Shown here: positions 13,056-21,130 of the stretch, in pieces
How positions within the stretch are numbered: position 1 is the stretch's first letter
How the letters are laid out: every line of letters begins with the position of its first letter
NCBI GenBank assembly: GCA_016177345.1
Contig: JACOVM010000097.1
Span: forward strand, 1 to 23,108
Reading direction: 5' to 3'
Origin: Candidatus Woesearchaeota archaeon
GTDB taxonomy: Archaea > Nanobdellota > Nanobdellia > Woesearchaeales > UBA12501
Length of the DNA: 23,108 nt
Notes under the pieces: model-generated
The model's database searches: none
What the model was told of the DNA's origin: nothing
The model's input: only the letters and a program-made list of their open reading frames with translations
Translations under genes and position numbers: made by a program

Positions 13056-14387
13056 TCACTGATTGAGCACTTGGCAGTGTATTCCACCATAACGCTGGCC
13101 TAGCTGATGAATCATGTCCGAAATATGCCCGTGGCCTAATACGATAAGAGGGGTGGAATCTGGATTATTTTTCCGATAGGAAACAATTCTGTCAGCCATC
13201 GCTGTATTTCTTCCATGAACAATGCTGTTTGGAACTTCGCCAATTACATCTGATACTTTCAAAAGCACTGGAGAGGAAAAAAATGAGTGTCCTGCATGGT
13301 CGGCAACAGCAGTGGCAATGTAAATGCTCGGCCCGTACGCGATACAAAGAGCGCCAAGTACGCCAATAACTGCATTGCCGGATGCCGACATACCTTGGCG
13401 GATACCATTATTATCACGAGATTCTAATCCAATGACTGGAAGCTCGTGTTGCACTGCAATCTGCACGGCATCAGCAGCTTGGCCTCCCCGAAGATGGTTA
13501 AGAGTAAGGTTATATGCTGCGGAGATAATATGCTCAGCGATAGCCTTCTTCTGTTTTGGTTTTGGTGATGCTCGGCTGCTTTCAACGTGTTCCATAACTC
13601 CTTCGCTGAGAACAATATTGATAGGATGCTCATGAAGAACGTGGGAGACAAATTGGGAAGAGGCAGAATTATAAAGATGTATTTCACCGAGAAGGTAAAA
13701 CTGTTTTTGCCTCCCCTCAACTGCTTGGCACTCATAAGCTGAAACTGTTACTTGTTCATTAAAGGATGGCTCGTACCCTAGGCTGCGAACAGCAGTATAA
13801 TGTCCTATTGAAAGAACAGACAAAAGACCCCATCCAGCGGCATACACGCCAAGCGCCCGAACAGTTTTTCGTGACTCTGATACGAGCGTGCGAGGCAGTG
13901 CTTTGATGGAGGTAATGGCTGCATGATAAGATGATCGTACCAGATCATATACAGAACGAAAAAATGGTGATTCTCCTTCTTGTTGTTTTGTAATTTCCTT
14001 TTCTTCTCGTTTTGTAATAAGCCGCCACGCCTTCCGTCCTGTTTCATATAGAAGGGAACAAGCATTGGTAGTGAGCAACGCAAGCCCATAGTTCGGCGCA
14101 GAGAGCGCGAGAACGATATTTGTAGCTATAACAGGATTTCGAATCGCGGACAACACCACATCCTCCAGAAAAGGCTGGAAGCTATCAGGATGTTGAACAG
14201 GCTCTTGGCGCTGCTCATCCCTCTTTTTCCTGTTTTCCATTTCAATACGGCGCGCAGTAGGAAGAATAGCTGCCACCACCATTGTTTCTAACCCATGACG
14301 GCAAGCAAGTACAGAATGATGATACGCTTCCTTTATCATTCGTCGTGATAACGAATTCTCTGAAATACTTTCGGAAGCCAAAGTCAT
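13056..14387 (-). CDS. TraB/GumN-like membrane protein
   Basis: The 443-residue protein combines hydrophobic stretches (about 85-110, 177-197 and 337-362) with the motifs of the TraB/PrgY/TIKI superfamily: FYLLGEIHLYN (GEIH at 234-237), NIVLSEGVMEH, VIGLESRD, RNTAMADRIV (393-401) and LIVLGHGHISDMI (GHGH at 418-421). In this fold the first GxxH and the last HxxG-like motif are conserved candidate catalytic or metal residues, and eukaryotic TIKI members are metalloproteases. The long N-terminal part (1-215) is not recognised. It is leaderless, with TATA 25 bases upstream. The substrate is unknown. Confidence 0.75.
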   Translation of the reverse strand: MTLASESISENSLSRRMIKEAYHHSVLACRHGLETMVVAAILPTARRIEMENRKKRDEQRQEPVQHPDSFQPFLEDVVLSAIRNPVIATNIVLALSAPNYGLALLTTNACSLLYETGRKAWRLITKREEKEITKQQEGESPFFRSVYDLVRSSYHAAITSIKALPRTLVSESRKTVRALGVYAAGWGLLSVLSIGHYTAVRSLGYEPSFNEQVTVSAYECQAVEGRQKQFYLLGEIHLYNSASSQFVSHVLHEHPINIVLSEGVMEHVESSRASPKPKQKKAIAEHIISAAYNLTLNHLRGGQAADAVQIAVQHELPVIGLESRDNNGIRQGMSASGNAVIGVLGALCIAYGPSIYIATAVADHAGHSFFSSPVLLKVSDVIGEVPNSIVHGRNTAMADRIVSYRKNNPDSTPLIVLGHGHISDMIHQLGQRYGGIHCQVLNQ

Positions 14388-14407
14388 ATAGTGAGGAAGA
14401 AAAAGTC

Positions 14408-14416
14408 TTATTTAAG
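14408..14416 (-). promoter_or_regulatory. TATA box, leaderless start at 14387
   Basis: The minus strand reads CTTAAATAA, centred 25 bases before the ATG. Confidence 0.6.
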
Positions 14417-14447
14417 GGTTATGGTTGGTGTACAGTTTATTCAAAAT

Positions 14448-15206
14448 TTATCGCCTCCCAAGGCTCCACAAGAGTTGCGCATACACCTTAAATGAATTTG
14501 CCACTTCCTGGTTTTGGATGACAACAGAAAATGATTTTCCCTTATTGATGCCAATGGTTACCGTATCTGCATAAATCTCCATCCATGCGTGAGTAATGAT
14601 TCCTTCAGGAAGGTAGCGAACCTCACTTAGGGGATACATTGATGATGTCTCACCATAGGGCTGGCGCGCGTACTCATTGTATAAGTATCTGCAGTTGATT
14701 CCCTTTTCATAGCGCCGCCGATGGTACTCCTTAAAGTAAGGTGTCATTGAACCCTCATAAGGTGATCTTGCAATGCCAATGATCCACATCTCGTCTCCTT
14801 TTTTCATAATTTTTAATGTTCGCTCGCGAGCAGTTTGTAATCCTTTTAATCCGTCATAGACCTGCGCAGTTTCTGACGTAACGGCAGACTGTTGCTGGAG
14901 CTCAAGCTGGGGAATAAGCTGTTTCAGCGTTTTTCCTTGCTCGGTAAGGAGCTGCTCTTTCTCCTTAAGATAAACCATCAGCCTGTTGGGGTCAGCTGCC
15001 TTGAAGAACTTGGTCTTTCTCTTTACAATATGGCTGGCTAATCCCTTTTTGGCAAGCCGATCGAGAACAAGATAGATTTTTGATACAGAAACCCCAGATT
15101 CCTCCACTAATGGGCCTGAGGTTGTTTCGCCAAGCCTCATCAAGGCAAGGTATACCTTGATTTCTCCATCCGTGAGGCCAAGCTGCCGCAATGGTTCAAT
15201 GTCCAT
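14448..15206 (-). CDS. TrmB-family transcriptional regulator
   Basis: This 252-residue regulator has an N-terminal winged helix (LGLTDGEIKVYLALMRLG, then SGVSVSKIYLVLDRLAKKGL), a coiled-coil (about 78-108) and a C-terminal effector/PLD-like domain (GDEMWIIGIARSP, GINCRYLYNE, WMEIYADTVTIGI). TrmB-like proteins bind sugars or other ligands and control metabolic or envelope genes. It is divergent from a small lipoprotein gene. Between them are repeats of CCCCCTAA, plausible operator sites for this protein acting on both promoters. TATA is centred 27 bases before the ATG, so the gene is leaderless. Confidence 0.92.
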   Translation of the reverse strand: MDIEPLRQLGLTDGEIKVYLALMRLGETTSGPLVEESGVSVSKIYLVLDRLAKKGLASHIVKRKTKFFKAADPNRLMVYLKEKEQLLTEQGKTLKQLIPQLELQQQSAVTSETAQVYDGLKGLQTARERTLKIMKKGDEMWIIGIARSPYEGSMTPYFKEYHRRRYEKGINCRYLYNEYARQPYGETSSMYPLSEVRYLPEGIITHAWMEIYADTVTIGINKGKSFSVVIQNQEVANSFKVYAQLLWSLGRR

Positions 15207-15228
15207 GCTTGCCCTGTAGTATGCTTTG

Positions 15229-15238
15229 CTATATAAAA
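15229..15238 (-). promoter_or_regulatory. TATA box of the TrmB gene
   Basis: The minus strand reads TTTTATATAG, centred 27 bases before the ATG. Confidence 0.6.
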
Positions 15239-15246
15239 TGTTCTAT

Positions 15247-15290
15247 TTTATCCCCCTAAGGAGATAGTAGTTTATTCCCCCTAAAGGGAA
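15247..15290. promoter_or_regulatory. Putative TrmB operator repeats
   Basis: CCCCCTAA occurs at 15252-15259 and 15277-15284, each after a TTTAT-like string. The second copy sits in an inverted pair TTCCC/GGGAA (15275-15279, 15286-15290). The copies are 25 bp apart, lying between the divergent TATA boxes. Confidence 0.5.
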
Positions 15291-15295
15291 AGGAA

Positions 15296-15306
15296 TTTTT
15301 AAATAG
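15296..15306 (+). promoter_or_regulatory. TATA box of the 15366 lipoprotein gene
   Basis: TTTTTAAATAG predicts a start near 15327 and a leader of about 40 nt with GAGG (15355-15358). Confidence 0.55.
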
Positions 15307-15365
15307 TTGTTACCTTTTGTAAGTGATTAAATACTTGAAAACCAATGTGAAAAAGAGGTACCACC

Positions 15366-15599
15366 ATGAAACCAACAACACTGCCAAAAACACTAACAGC
15401 AATAGTATTGGGCGCAAAGCTCCTTGCTGGATGCGGCGACCCATTAGGATATTGCACGAAAGTAACAGATGTTCCCATTGTTGATGACGTCCAAGCTGAC
15501 ACGCTATTGCCAATGCATCGCTCACAAATCTGTGATAGGCCCGATGGTGGCTTCGACAGCTATCGAGATGGCAGGCGTTATTACAGCAGCAGCCGATAA
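15366..15599 (+). CDS. Small lipoprotein next to the TrmB regulator
   Basis: This 77-residue protein has a short signal-like helix ending in LLAGC with C23 as lipid anchor, although a lysine (K18) interrupts the hydrophobic core. The mature part has two more cysteines (GYC, QIC) and ends in an Arg/Tyr/Ser-rich tail RDGRRYYSSSR. No family was recognised. Unlike most accessory genes here, it has a leader with a good Shine-Dalgarno (GAGG, 7 bases before the ATG). The divergent TrmB regulator probably controls it. A methyltransferase gene follows 23 bases later on the same strand. Confidence 0.65.
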   Translation: MKPTTLPKTLTAIVLGAKLLAGCGDPLGYCTKVTDVPIVDDVQADTLLPMHRSQICDRPDGGFDSYRDGRRYYSSSR

Positions 15600-15622
15600 G
15601 TGTGTAAATTGCGTATAATCTC

Positions 15623-16318
15623 ATGGTAAGAAAAGAAGAAGCATATTGTCTTGCAGATGGCGAACAGGACACGTACACCCTAGTGCCGAGAGAGGACAAA
15701 GAGCTTATTGATGAAGCAGCTATTAGAAACCATTGGAAACTCCGGGCACAACGCACTGGTGTCCAGGCTGTCATGTCTGCAAGGCACACTATTGAAGAAA
15801 ATCAACACGCCTCCAACGCTCTTCAAGACGATATTTTTAATTTCTTAGACAGTTATGTGGTTGGAAAACATGTATTTGAACTTGGCGTCGGCATTGGCAG
15901 AATGACTGAAGAGCTTGCGAAGCGAGCAGCACACGTTACCGGGTATGACATGACCCCAGAAATGATTATCAAAGCACGACAAGCATTACAAGGATATCAT
16001 AATGTTGATCTTCATATAGGAAAAATAGAAGATGTTCCAGTAGGAAAAAAATATGACTTGGTATTCGAATGCCTTGTTCTGCTTCACATTCTTAATTCAG
16101 AAGAAGTTCAGCGGACAATACGTCGAATGCAGGATCTCAGTGATAGAGTTTTTATTGTTGAGCATACCTACGAAGGCCCTGATTTTCCAATCTCCAGATA
16201 TAGTGTACTAAGAACGCCAGAAGAGTATGAAGCGCTATTTAAGCCGTATCGATCCGTGTGGCAAAAAGAACATCGCTGTGTTGGCGATCGCTTTACCATG
16301 ATGCTATTCGAAAAATGA
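15623..16318 (+). CDS. Class I SAM-dependent methyltransferase
   Basis: The 231-residue protein contains SAM motif I, VFELGVGIGRMTEEL (about residues 84-98), a strand-2 acidic residue in GYDMTPEMI (D109), and YDLVFECLVLLHIL as motif IV. The C-terminal part has LSDRVFIVEH and a YSVLRTPEEYEALF segment. The fold is clear but the substrate is not. The family includes small-molecule and lipid methyltransferases. It follows the lipoprotein gene by 23 bases with no clear TATA box or Shine-Dalgarno of its own, so it is likely in the same TrmB-adjacent transcript. It is convergent with VKOR, 8 bases apart. Confidence 0.85.
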   Translation: MVRKEEAYCLADGEQDTYTLVPREDKELIDEAAIRNHWKLRAQRTGVQAVMSARHTIEENQHASNALQDDIFNFLDSYVVGKHVFELGVGIGRMTEELAKRAAHVTGYDMTPEMIIKARQALQGYHNVDLHIGKIEDVPVGKKYDLVFECLVLLHILNSEEVQRTIRRMQDLSDRVFIVEHTYEGPDFPISRYSVLRTPEEYEALFKPYRSVWQKEHRCVGDRFTMMLFEK

Positions 16319-16326
16319 GCCAACCC

Positions 16327-16743
16327 TCAGATGTATATTAGCCCAACAACCAGCAAAAGAACATTCACTGCATAAATCGCGCTGCAGACCAGGCAAAAAT
16401 TGTGCTGCTTGACATAAGATACATAGGCGAGATACATCGTTCCAAGGCCAGAAAGCACGGCAAGCGCCTGAACAGCTGCTTCAGCACCAAGGCTCGCAAG
16501 AATAAATACTACTGAATAAAATATCAGGCCAACAATGGTGTTAGAAAAGCCTAGGAGGCTGCCGTACGTGCTTCCAAATGCCTTCGAGCAGGATATATTT
16601 GAGCTCACGTCACACAAAAATGCCATTCTCTCCGTTCTCCCTTTCTTTCCCGAACTATGGTTCATGCGCTGCCTTACTGAAAAACCATACAGAGAAAGAA
16701 GAAAACCAACAATGCTCAGGACTTGGATAAAAAGAATATTCAT
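16327..16743 (-). CDS. VKOR family disulfide-forming membrane protein
   Basis: The protein has 138 residues from ATG 16743 (GGTGA lies just upstream; the frame also allows a GTG at 16752). It has four membrane helices (about 1-21, 58-84, 87-107 and 116-138). The catalytic pair is C117-x2-C120 in NFCLVCSAIY, and the loop pair is C44 and C52 in LCDVSSNISC, as in bacterial and archaeal VKOR enzymes. These pass electrons from oxidised thiols to quinone and make disulfide bonds outside the cell. The gene begins within a few bases of the upstream reductase stop, so the two form an operon. Confidence 0.93.
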   Translation of the reverse strand: MNILFIQVLSIVGFLLSLYGFSVRQRMNHSSGKKGRTERMAFLCDVSSNISCSKAFGSTYGSLLGFSNTIVGLIFYSVVFILASLGAEAAVQALAVLSGLGTMYLAYVSYVKQHNFCLVCSAIYAVNVLLLVVGLIYI

Positions 16744-16748
16744 TGCCC

Positions 16749-18170
16749 TCACCGGAGCAGCTGCTCTTCAGCAGCGCGAGCAGCATTTCTGACCACTTCT
16801 GGAAGAGCAGGATGGATGTACACCATGTTCAACAGGTCATGAACGGTTGCATCACGCTTCGCATACATTAAGGAGATCACCATATGGATCATGCCGCTTG
16901 CTTCCTCTCCGATCATGTGGCAGCCAAGAAGCTTCCCTGTTGTTGCATCGGCGATGAGCTTTACAAAGCCGTGATCAGAACGGCGCGCTGCACCCATTGC
17001 ACAGTCTGCATACTTGCTGAGCCCAACAACATAGTCTTTATTGAGCTGTTTGCCCTGCTCAAGAAGCTGGTCCTCAGTCATGCCAAGGCTTGCAATCTGC
17101 GGATGGGTAAAAATAGCATGCGGCATTGGCCCGTAATCAACAGCCTTTTTTTTCTTGTCAATAAATAGTGTTTGGATAAGATGCTCTGCCTCGAAGTTCA
17201 CGCTGTGCCTGAATAGATACTTTCCAGCAATGTCTCCAAGGGCATAAACGCCTGGAACACTTGTTTCCAAGAAAGAATTTGTTTCGATAAAGCCGCTCTT
17301 CGTGACCTTAATATTTGTTTTGTCAAGCCCAAGGGCGTCGCTGTTAGGCACAACTCCAGTTGCCACCAGCAATGCATCGCCAGAAAGCGTTTTCTTTTTT
17401 CTGCCGTTTTCCATAACAACAGAGAAGGTTTTGTTTTTATAAGAAATAAGAGTTGGATTCCAGCCAAGGTGAACATGGTGATGCTTCGTAAATACCCTTG
17501 TAAATTCAAAACGGATATCTTTATCCTCGCGGCCAAGAAGGCCACTGCGCACGAGAAAATGAACATCAGAACCGAGGGCTTGATACGCGTAGCCAAGCTC
17601 AGCCGCGATATAACCACCCCCAATCACGATCATCTTTTTAGGAAGCCTCGTATTGCGGAGCGCATCAGTGCTTGTCATGTATGGCGTTCCTTTCAGCCCT
17701 TTGATTGTGGGAATTTGCGGCCGCGCGCCTGCAGCGATAAAGATGCGATCAGCAGTAATATGCGTTGCAGTAATATGTGTTCCACGAACCAGCAGGGTCT
17801 TATCTTCAACAAATCTTGCTTCATGGCGATACACGTCGAGGTTTTTGCTGCGAGGGTCAATACTTCTTGATTCAGTATCTATTGTTCGAGAAATCCGGGT
17901 GATGATACTTTTGAAGTCAGCAGTGTATTTTTTGCTGGCATGAATGCCAAACTTTTCTGCTCCAGTGATGTATTCAGTAACTTCAGCAGGATAAATAAGC
18001 ATTTTGGAGGGGATGCAGCCTCGATTCAGGCACGTTCCCCCCATTTTTCCTTTCTCAATAAGCGCAGCTTTGAGCCCGAGCTGTGCTGCAGCAACGGCAA
18101 TCACTAACCCGCCACCTGATCCGATGACAATGACATCGTAGTGTTTTGGATTATGTATTCGATGAGGCAT
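16749..18170 (-). CDS. FAD-dependent pyridine nucleotide-disulfide oxidoreductase
   Basis: This 473-residue class I flavoprotein belongs to the dihydrolipoamide dehydrogenase/mercuric reductase group. The FAD fold motif is VIGSGGGL (residues 15-22), the redox disulfide is C47/C52 in GGTCLNRGC, the NAD(P)H fold is MIVIGGGYIAAELGYAY, and the second FAD motif is GVYALGDIAG. The C-terminal HPALPE supplies the His-Glu pair of the active site. No lipoyl-complex genes are nearby. The tight link to VKOR suggests a role in thiol-disulfide balance. Mercuric reductase is less likely because the N-terminal metal-binding domain and C-terminal vicinal cysteines are absent. It is leaderless. Confidence 0.92.
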   Translation of the reverse strand: MPHRIHNPKHYDVIVIGSGGGLVIAVAAAQLGLKAALIEKGKMGGTCLNRGCIPSKMLIYPAEVTEYITGAEKFGIHASKKYTADFKSIITRISRTIDTESRSIDPRSKNLDVYRHEARFVEDKTLLVRGTHITATHITADRIFIAAGARPQIPTIKGLKGTPYMTSTDALRNTRLPKKMIVIGGGYIAAELGYAYQALGSDVHFLVRSGLLGREDKDIRFEFTRVFTKHHHVHLGWNPTLISYKNKTFSVVMENGRKKKTLSGDALLVATGVVPNSDALGLDKTNIKVTKSGFIETNSFLETSVPGVYALGDIAGKYLFRHSVNFEAEHLIQTLFIDKKKKAVDYGPMPHAIFTHPQIASLGMTEDQLLEQGKQLNKDYVVGLSKYADCAMGAARRSDHGFVKLIADATTGKLLGCHMIGEEASGMIHMVISLMYAKRDATVHDLLNMVYIHPALPEVVRNAARAAEEQLLR

Positions 18171-18189
18171 AAAGGAATTATAGAGAATG

Positions 18190-18202
18190 TAATTTAAAAA
18201 GT
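18190..18202 (-). promoter_or_regulatory. TATA box, leaderless start at 18170
   Basis: The minus strand reads CTTTTTAAATTAC, centred about 25 bases before the ATG. Confidence 0.6.
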
Positions 18203-18241
18203 TTCTGGCCTATTGGCGTTAATAAACTATCTATTAATAGC

Positions 18242-18472
18242 CTATCTGTATTTCTTAAGAAATTCTTCTCTACTCATGTGTATCTCAGAAAGTATTCCCT
18301 GAAGAAGGCCACGTTTAATATCCTTATTGGTATGGACAGGAATAACTACTGTTCTTCCATCAGGATGCCTGTAGAAGCGATGACTTCCATTTTGGCGTAT
18401 GAATTGAAATTCTTCTTTTTCTAAAAATGAACAGATTTCTCGAGAAGAAAGTAATGGAAGCTTCAAAATCAC
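18242..18472 (-). CDS. hicA: HicA mRNA interferase toxin
   Basis: The 76-residue protein has the HicA/YcfA double-stranded RNA-binding-like fold. REICSFLEKEEFQFIRQNGSH is followed by RFYRHPDGRTVVIPVH, then IKRGLLQGILSEI. The histidine of GSH, needed for RNA cleavage in the family, is kept, so the toxin looks intact. Its start overlaps the end of the HicB gene by 4 bases. The antitoxin-first order is the less common arrangement for hic loci but is well represented in archaea and other lineages. Confidence 0.92.
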   Translation of the reverse strand: MILKLPLLSSREICSFLEKEEFQFIRQNGSHRFYRHPDGRTVVIPVHTNKDIKRGLLQGILSEIHMSREEFLKKYR

Positions 18473-18693
18473 ACCTGAACTTCTTGCACTCCAACAAATT
18501 TAATTTGTTCTTTACTAATCCCAGCTTTTTCTTCTGCTTGAACTTCAAGATAGAGCTCAATAGCCTCCTTAATATTATCCATCAACTCGTTAAGAGTGTC
18601 ACCTTGGGTAAGACAACCAGGCAATTCTGCTACTTTTCCTACAAAACCGCCATCATCATCCTGTTCAATGAGCACATGAAATGTTCTTGCCAT
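18469..18693 (-). CDS. hicB: HicB antitoxin
   Basis: The 74-residue protein is a short HicB with the partial RNase H-like domain: VLIEQDDDGGFVGKVAELPGCLTQGDTL and then ELMDNIKEAIELYLE. No C-terminal DNA-binding domain is present, so autoregulation by this protein alone is uncertain. It binds and blocks the HicA encoded downstream. A TATA box (GTTTATAAAC, a perfect palindrome) is centred 27 bases before the ATG, so the operon should be leaderless. Confidence 0.92.
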   Translation of the reverse strand: MARTFHVLIEQDDDGGFVGKVAELPGCLTQGDTLNELMDNIKEAIELYLEVQAEEKAGISKEQIKFVGVQEVQV

Positions 18694-18714
18694 TCGAATA
18701 CATGAGGCATGCTT

Positions 18715-18724
18715 GTTTATAAAC
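18715..18724 (-). promoter_or_regulatory. TATA box of hicBA
   Basis: GTTTATAAAC is palindromic, so it reads as TATA on both strands. It lies 27 bases before hicB. Confidence 0.6.
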
Positions 18725-18760
18725 CTATTGAATTTTTGAGGGTATTATCACCCAATCAAA

Positions 18761-19450
18761 TCACTCATTCCCAACAAACAAAAATCCCTGTTTTACCCCT
18801 GTGCTTTGGTTGAGGGAAACAGAGGTCATTTGTTTCTTTTGTTCTGAAGTGCACTGGATATCGTTGATGACAATAAGCTTTTTTGGCGGCTTTGACCTGC
18901 TCTTGACTCGCGCAACAACTTCCTGGCCAAGAAAGCAGCCTTTCGCAAACGAAACAAACCAATCACCAACATTCAGCGCCATCTCCTGATCAAAATCTTT
19001 TCCTTGCAGCGGAATATTATTTTTGAGCCGGAAGCGAACAAAGTCCTCTTCAGAAACACTGCAAGCAAGATCATCAGGAGAGAGAACCAACTGCCCAGCT
19101 TTTTGAGGAATAACGTGTTCATCGTCTCCTGCTTCATAATCCTGGTCAAGGTTCCAGTACACGAACCAATGCTCTTCCGTAAGCTTTGTATCGCACAGTA
19201 GCACATATTGATGAATGTGCTTTTTCAAGCGTTGAAAAAATTGGCGCTCGATAACCAGGAGAACATCACCTCCTTCAATAGTACCCTTAACCCTTATTCG
19301 AATCTGGTCTGCCATCACCACTATTTTTCCAAACACATCAATAAAGGCAGTCTGAGGAGCATCAAGCGTGTTCGTAGTAATCCCGCTTAAGAGGCTTTCA
19401 GGGTTTGGAGAAGCCCTCAAGACAAGCTTGTCACAGTGATAAAGGCGCAT
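18761..19450 (-). CDS. ygfZ: YgfZ/GcvT-like folate-binding protein
   Basis: The hallmark AKGCFLGQEVVARVKSR (K170, C172) matches the K-G-C-[YF]-x-G-Q-E signature of YgfZ/COG0354, proteins that help maintain iron-sulfur enzymes and tRNA thiolation using folate. The N-terminal half has the GcvT-like pattern LLSGITTNTLDAPQTAFIDVFGKIV. At 229 residues it is shorter than bacterial YgfZ (around 320), ending soon after the signature with TGVKQGFLFVGNE, so the C-terminal barrel is reduced. A weak TATA box (about 19472-19480) lies 27 bases before the ATG. Confidence 0.85.
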   Translation of the reverse strand: MRLYHCDKLVLRASPNPESLLSGITTNTLDAPQTAFIDVFGKIVVMADQIRIRVKGTIEGGDVLLVIERQFFQRLKKHIHQYVLLCDTKLTEEHWFVYWNLDQDYEAGDDEHVIPQKAGQLVLSPDDLACSVSEEDFVRFRLKNNIPLQGKDFDQEMALNVGDWFVSFAKGCFLGQEVVARVKSRSKPPKKLIVINDIQCTSEQKKQMTSVSLNQSTGVKQGFLFVGNE

Positions 19451-19505
19451 GGGAAAAAAGAAAGTGAGGGAGAATAAAAACGTTTGTATTTATCAGTACC
19501 AGGCA

Positions 19506-21110
19506 TCAATTCCTCGGGAAAAACCCAATATTTCCCCTATTGTGTTTTTCAACAAAGGCAGCTATCTCGTCATCACGCCGTGCAATGATGTGAACGTCTG
19601 TACGTCCCCGAATAAACGAATCGGCTCGCTGATAGTCTCTCGCAGTAACTTCCAACGGCTCAGAAACAGCATGGCTGCTTCTGCTACTTCTGCTGCTTCT
19701 GGAAAATCGCCCAAAGACTCTCTTCGCTGCCTGAACTCCTGCCTCATTCACCAGGTTCACCAGCATTCGTGGAGTGAACCCTGCAGAACGAGCAGCGACC
19801 TCGGGAAGCTCAACATCAGAAGCAAGTATTTGCCCACGCTTTCCAATATGGCTTATTAATATCTGCTGCAAAACAGCAGGGTCTCGCGGAATTGGAACAT
19901 GGAACATGTAACTAATTCTCCCAAATTCAAGAAAGCGGGGGTCGATTCGGTCTGGATAGTTTGTTGACCCCGATATTCGAAGCCCAAGGTCTTTCGTAAC
20001 TCCCTGTAAGTTGTTTAAGAGGGTTGATTGGGCTATCGCCTTCTGCTGCGATTCCTGCCAGGTATCCCTATGAAAGGCTGCTTCGAGGTCATCACACCAG
20101 AGCATTGGCTGCAAGCCGTATCGCCGATGAATATCACGAACGCCACTAAAAAAAGTATCTTCACCCTTATTGTCTGACTGGAAAGATGCCTCTAACAGTT
20201 CTATGACATTCAGGGGAATGAAAGCAACATCCTCCAAAGCAGGGTCCCAAAGAATGCTGGAGGCAATAGAACTCTTGCCAGTTCCTGGAACGCCGACTAA
20301 CAAGACCGATTCGTCGGTTACTCCAAGCGCCTTTGCCGCATCAGGATTGGTCGTTGCAAAAAACTGCCGAAACTTAATGTCGTCGATAAGGTCCTCCAGG
20401 CCAACAATTTCTTCCTGGCGAACCTGTTGTTTATTTCTTCTTATGAGCTGCTTTTGGGAATAGGCTAATGCCCTGTATCTGTCAAAAGAATCATACGATC
20501 CATTCAAGGCAACACTGATGCGAAGGGCTGCGTCAATAAATTCTATTTCCTTACACTCTCCTATGCGTAAGTCAATAACGAATCTTCCATCGCTGTAAAA
20601 CCAATATTGGCGGCCTCGCTTTCTCAGCCCATCCCTAGCTTCTCGAACAGTAGGATATTGCCGTGCCACCCATAATACCTGTTTGGTTCTGCTCAAGACA
20701 TACTTGTTTGGAATGTCCTTGTCCTTAATAATAGGGTACCCACGAATTTTTCCGGTCGTAGTGCCATCGAGCCCAACAAAGCGGGCAGGAGAGACTCGTC
20801 GTTCACGATATTTTTCTCGAGAAGCAACCTGAGAATCATCAAGAACAGACTCAGAAAAAATGCTGACAAGGCGCTGGTATAACGTCTCGCTCATGGAAGG
20901 CACTTCCCATGATATGGTAAGGCGTGGCATTTCCTCATTCTTGCGCCTGTCCCAGGAACAAAGCTCAACCTGCTGCTTCACATCTACTGTTGGTTGGACA
21001 CCATCATATCGCCTGACAAGCGTATCAAGCACCTGCTGGAGCGCTGTGCGGTCTGCTGGTTGTCCATAACGAAAAGGAGCATAGACTGGATTTATATATT
21101 GATTAAACAT
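19506..21110 (-). CDS. AAA ATPase with unrecognised N-terminal domain
   Basis: The protein has 534 residues from the ATG at 21110, preferred because TATA is centred 26 bases upstream. The open frame upstream runs through a palindromic element and is not coding. Residues 1-230 form a domain I do not recognise (substrate recognition is a guess). The AAA core has Walker A GVPGTGKS (273-280), Walker B MLWCDDLE (336-343), sensor-1-like SGSTN (380-384) and the FGR arginine (396-398). The C-terminal lid follows, then a low-complexity SRSSRSSRSS patch (470-479) and a basic tail. The core resembles FtsH/Cdc48-type AAA modules but has no protease domain. Confidence 0.88.
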   Translation of the reverse strand: MFNQYINPVYAPFRYGQPADRTALQQVLDTLVRRYDGVQPTVDVKQQVELCSWDRRKNEEMPRLTISWEVPSMSETLYQRLVSIFSESVLDDSQVASREKYRERRVSPARFVGLDGTTTGKIRGYPIIKDKDIPNKYVLSRTKQVLWVARQYPTVREARDGLRKRGRQYWFYSDGRFVIDLRIGECKEIEFIDAALRISVALNGSYDSFDRYRALAYSQKQLIRRNKQQVRQEEIVGLEDLIDDIKFRQFFATTNPDAAKALGVTDESVLLVGVPGTGKSSIASSILWDPALEDVAFIPLNVIELLEASFQSDNKGEDTFFSGVRDIHRRYGLQPMLWCDDLEAAFHRDTWQESQQKAIAQSTLLNNLQGVTKDLGLRISGSTNYPDRIDPRFLEFGRISYMFHVPIPRDPAVLQQILISHIGKRGQILASDVELPEVAARSAGFTPRMLVNLVNEAGVQAAKRVFGRFSRSSRSSRSSHAVSEPLEVTARDYQRADSFIRGRTDVHIIARRDDEIAAFVEKHNRGNIGFFPRN

Positions 21111-21130
21111 AACCAAAAGGAAAATAGTGG

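Noticed and set aside
19650..19710. Short TCTGCT-type repeats in the AAA gene as a tandem repeat locus
   Set aside because: They encode the Ser/Arg patch of the protein and are few and imperfect.
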